NCBI GenBank assembly: GCA_002452855.1
Contig: DKFS01000018.1
Location: 1-27,184, forward strand
Origin: Sulfurospirillum sp. UBA6790
Lineage (GTDB): Bacteria; Campylobacterota; Campylobacteria; Campylobacterales; Sulfurospirillaceae
Direction of reading: 5' to 3'
Length of the DNA: 27,184 bases
The notes under the pieces: model-generated
What the model was told of the DNA's origin: nothing
What the model saw: the letters and a program-made list of their open reading frames with translations, nothing else
Databases searched by the model: none
Made by a program: the position numbers and the translations under genes
In this document: positions 26,801-27,184 of the stretch, in pieces
Numbering within the stretch: position 1 is the first letter of the stretch
Layout: every line of letters begins with the position of its first letter

Positions 26801-26929
26801 TTGTGGCGGCACAACATCGGGATACTCTTGGACAGGTAAGGAACGAATGGCTAAAATACCTGCAATAATAATAATGAGCGATACAACGGATGCAAAGTTG
26901 GGACGATTGATAAAAAATTTGGAAAACAT
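23798..26929 (-). CDS. RND multidrug efflux pump, inner-membrane subunit (AcrB/CmeB type)
   Basis: A 1043-residue HAE1-type RND transporter of normal length. The N-terminus MFSKFFINRPNFASVVSLII and VQEYPDVVPPQI are typical. The proton-relay aspartates are D409 and D410 in GLVVDDAIIVIENIER. Later landmarks are GLSAKNAILMVEFA and RPIIMTSFAFIAGTLPLAL. It should form trimers that export drugs, bile salts or similar compounds through an adaptor and an outer-membrane channel. Neither partner is encoded next to it: downstream lies a convergent exporter gene and upstream a divergent ABC gene, so it is a solo pump gene in this window. A TATACT box on the minus strand near 26986 may be its -10 element. 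Substrates are unknown. Confidence 0.94.
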   Translation of the reverse strand: MFSKFFINRPNFASVVSLIIIIAGILAIRSLPVQEYPDVVPPQIVVSTTYSGADAQTLEDTVASVLEQQLNGVENMLYMISTTSPSGALTMNLYFEVDTDISQAKLDVNNRIRIAENKLPDAVKKQGVDVTEKSSDVLRILALTSKDNRYDTAFMANYAINNILEEFKRIPGVAEATVAGNQEYAIRVWLDPQKLAFYELTTAEVINAIKAQNEQYPVGQLGQEPIDQNVAFTYTVTSKGRLKTPEEFGEILIKTNSDGSSLNLKDVATIELGSERYFFKGLFNKQPTAMIRVYLTSKANALDVSDLLDKKIEELSKHFPEGLRIDATYDPTMFVRASIHEVIQTLLEAIALVIFVVYLFLGNLRATFIPLLAIPVSIIGTFAGFYLTGFSINLLTLFGLTLAIGLVVDDAIIVIENIERILRKENLSVKEATIKAMGEITAPVIAIVLVLSAVFIPAAFMGGLSGTMSRQFAMTIVISVSISGFVALTLTPALCALLLKKEEQPPLWIIRQFNALFDYITHHFGQIVKNAIRFSLFNLLLFAIILFAISRLMHIIPTGLIPKEDKGVFFAVTTMPAGSTLSRTHEVNQEVGEKALTYPDVQKVGGFSGSDFSSKAYTTDAAYSYIRLNPWDMRPNANQSVDALAKEMMKDFSKNKEARIVAVTPSAISGLGVSGGFEMYIQDKNDGNYAALETYAKEIVQRASERKELKAVRSTLSAGTPQYRIEVNNAKAKSYGVDIADIYTTLQATFGSVYVNDVNLFGRNYRVNVQARGDFRENIKNYSDVYVKSSNGGFIPLSDLITFKRIINPNITKRFNMFPSAQILGETNMGYSSGEGIKIMEQIANEVLPEGYSIAWGGASLQEKRLLEKGNLSFIFAVVFIFLILVALYESWLIPWAIVLAVPFALIGAYGGVWLRGLQNDIYFQIGLITLVGLSAKNAILMVEFALQKMEEGFSLLDATIEGAKIRFRPIIMTSFAFIAGTLPLALSNGAGANSRHIIGTTVVGGMISLTLIGVIFVPLFFYLIMKGKEKFLRAFQSQKPKT

Positions 26930-27026
26930 TCAAGCCACCTAAGGCATAAAATTTTGGTATGAAATCTGTGATGAAATATTAGTATAACTCGGTATAAAAA
27001 CTCTTTAGAAACTTTATATTTCATGC

Positions 27027-27032
27027 TACAAT
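27027..27032 (+). promoter_or_regulatory. Candidate extended -10 box of the ABC ATPase gene
   Basis: TG-C-TACAAT lies 38 bases before the GTG start of the gene at 27071. It is an extended -10 element without a clear -35 box. Confidence 0.4.
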
Positions 27033-27070
27033 AAAAAAGTATCTAAAAAGTAGTTCACGAGGAGTGAAAA

Positions 27071-27184
27071 GTGGAAATTATTAATTTTGAACATATTAAC
27101 GTTGCTTATGAAGATGAAAACGTTTTGCACGACATTAATTTATGCATTAAAGAGGGAGAACATACCGTTATTTTAGGGGCAAAC
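27071..27184 (+). CDS. ABC transporter ATP-binding protein (partial, N-terminal 38 aa)
   Basis: The window ends inside this gene. The 38 codons present read FEHINVAYEDENVLHDINL, then IKEGEHTVILGAN. This is the standard beginning of an ABC ATPase: an aromatic A-loop tyrosine (AYEDENVL), the DINLxIKEGE strand, and the first residues of the Walker A motif, expected to continue GxGKST. The start is a GTG with GGAG six bases upstream. The transported substrate cannot be told from this fragment. Confidence 0.85.
   Translation, partial: MEIINFEHINVAYEDENVLHDINLCIKEGEHTVILGAN

Overview
The window reads as chromosome from a Campylobacterota (epsilonproteobacterial) bacterium, most likely Sulfurospirillum or a close relative. 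The DNA is AT-rich and genes are tightly packed. TTG and GTG starts are common. There are two methyl-accepting chemotaxis proteins, one ending in a KKKKF-type tail, together with MsrPQ, a CmeB/AcrB-type pump and a TAXI-TRAP transporter. The genus is an inference from this content; no rRNA or tRNA gene is present to anchor it.

Layout. 1-2.4 kb: the start of a LysE/ArgO-type exporter (minus) and a TonB-dependent outer-membrane receptor that carries the CxxxM and HxM motifs of the OprC/NosA copper receptors. 2.4-10.3 kb: an accessory-looking stretch. It holds the C-terminal fragment of a DNA methyltransferase, a chemoreceptor, an intact IS256-family element with visible terminal inverted repeats, a four-gene operon (PepSY protein, COG4705 membrane protein, OmpR-type regulator, histidine kinase), a decayed gene remnant, and a DpnI-family endonuclease expected to cut methylated GATC. 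10.3-11.8 kb: a hipBA-type toxin-antitoxin pair with a strong promoter overlapped by an inverted repeat. 11.8-17.0 kb: minus-strand genes for methionine-sulfoxide repair (msrPQ), NAD diphosphatase (nudC) and a TAXI-TRAP transporter. 17.1-21.5 kb: a solo PAS protein, a second chemoreceptor, exonuclease III, an HPP-family membrane protein and CreA. 21.5-27.2 kb: an arsRB operon divergent from a LysE/RhtB exporter, a large RND efflux pump with no adaptor beside it, and the start of an ABC-transporter ATPase gene.

The most striking signal is not a gene. The perfect palindrome TTTACATGTAAA occurs 11 times, with three further 11/12 matches, both between and inside genes. With about 60% AT, roughly 0.006 copies would be expected by chance. 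Perfect copies are absent between 2.4 and 10.4 kb, where the accessory genes lie, so the palindrome may mark long-resident DNA. Copies sit directly at several gene 3' ends, overlap the leaders of nudC and xthA, and encode FTCK or LHV inside proteins. Its function cannot be read from this window.
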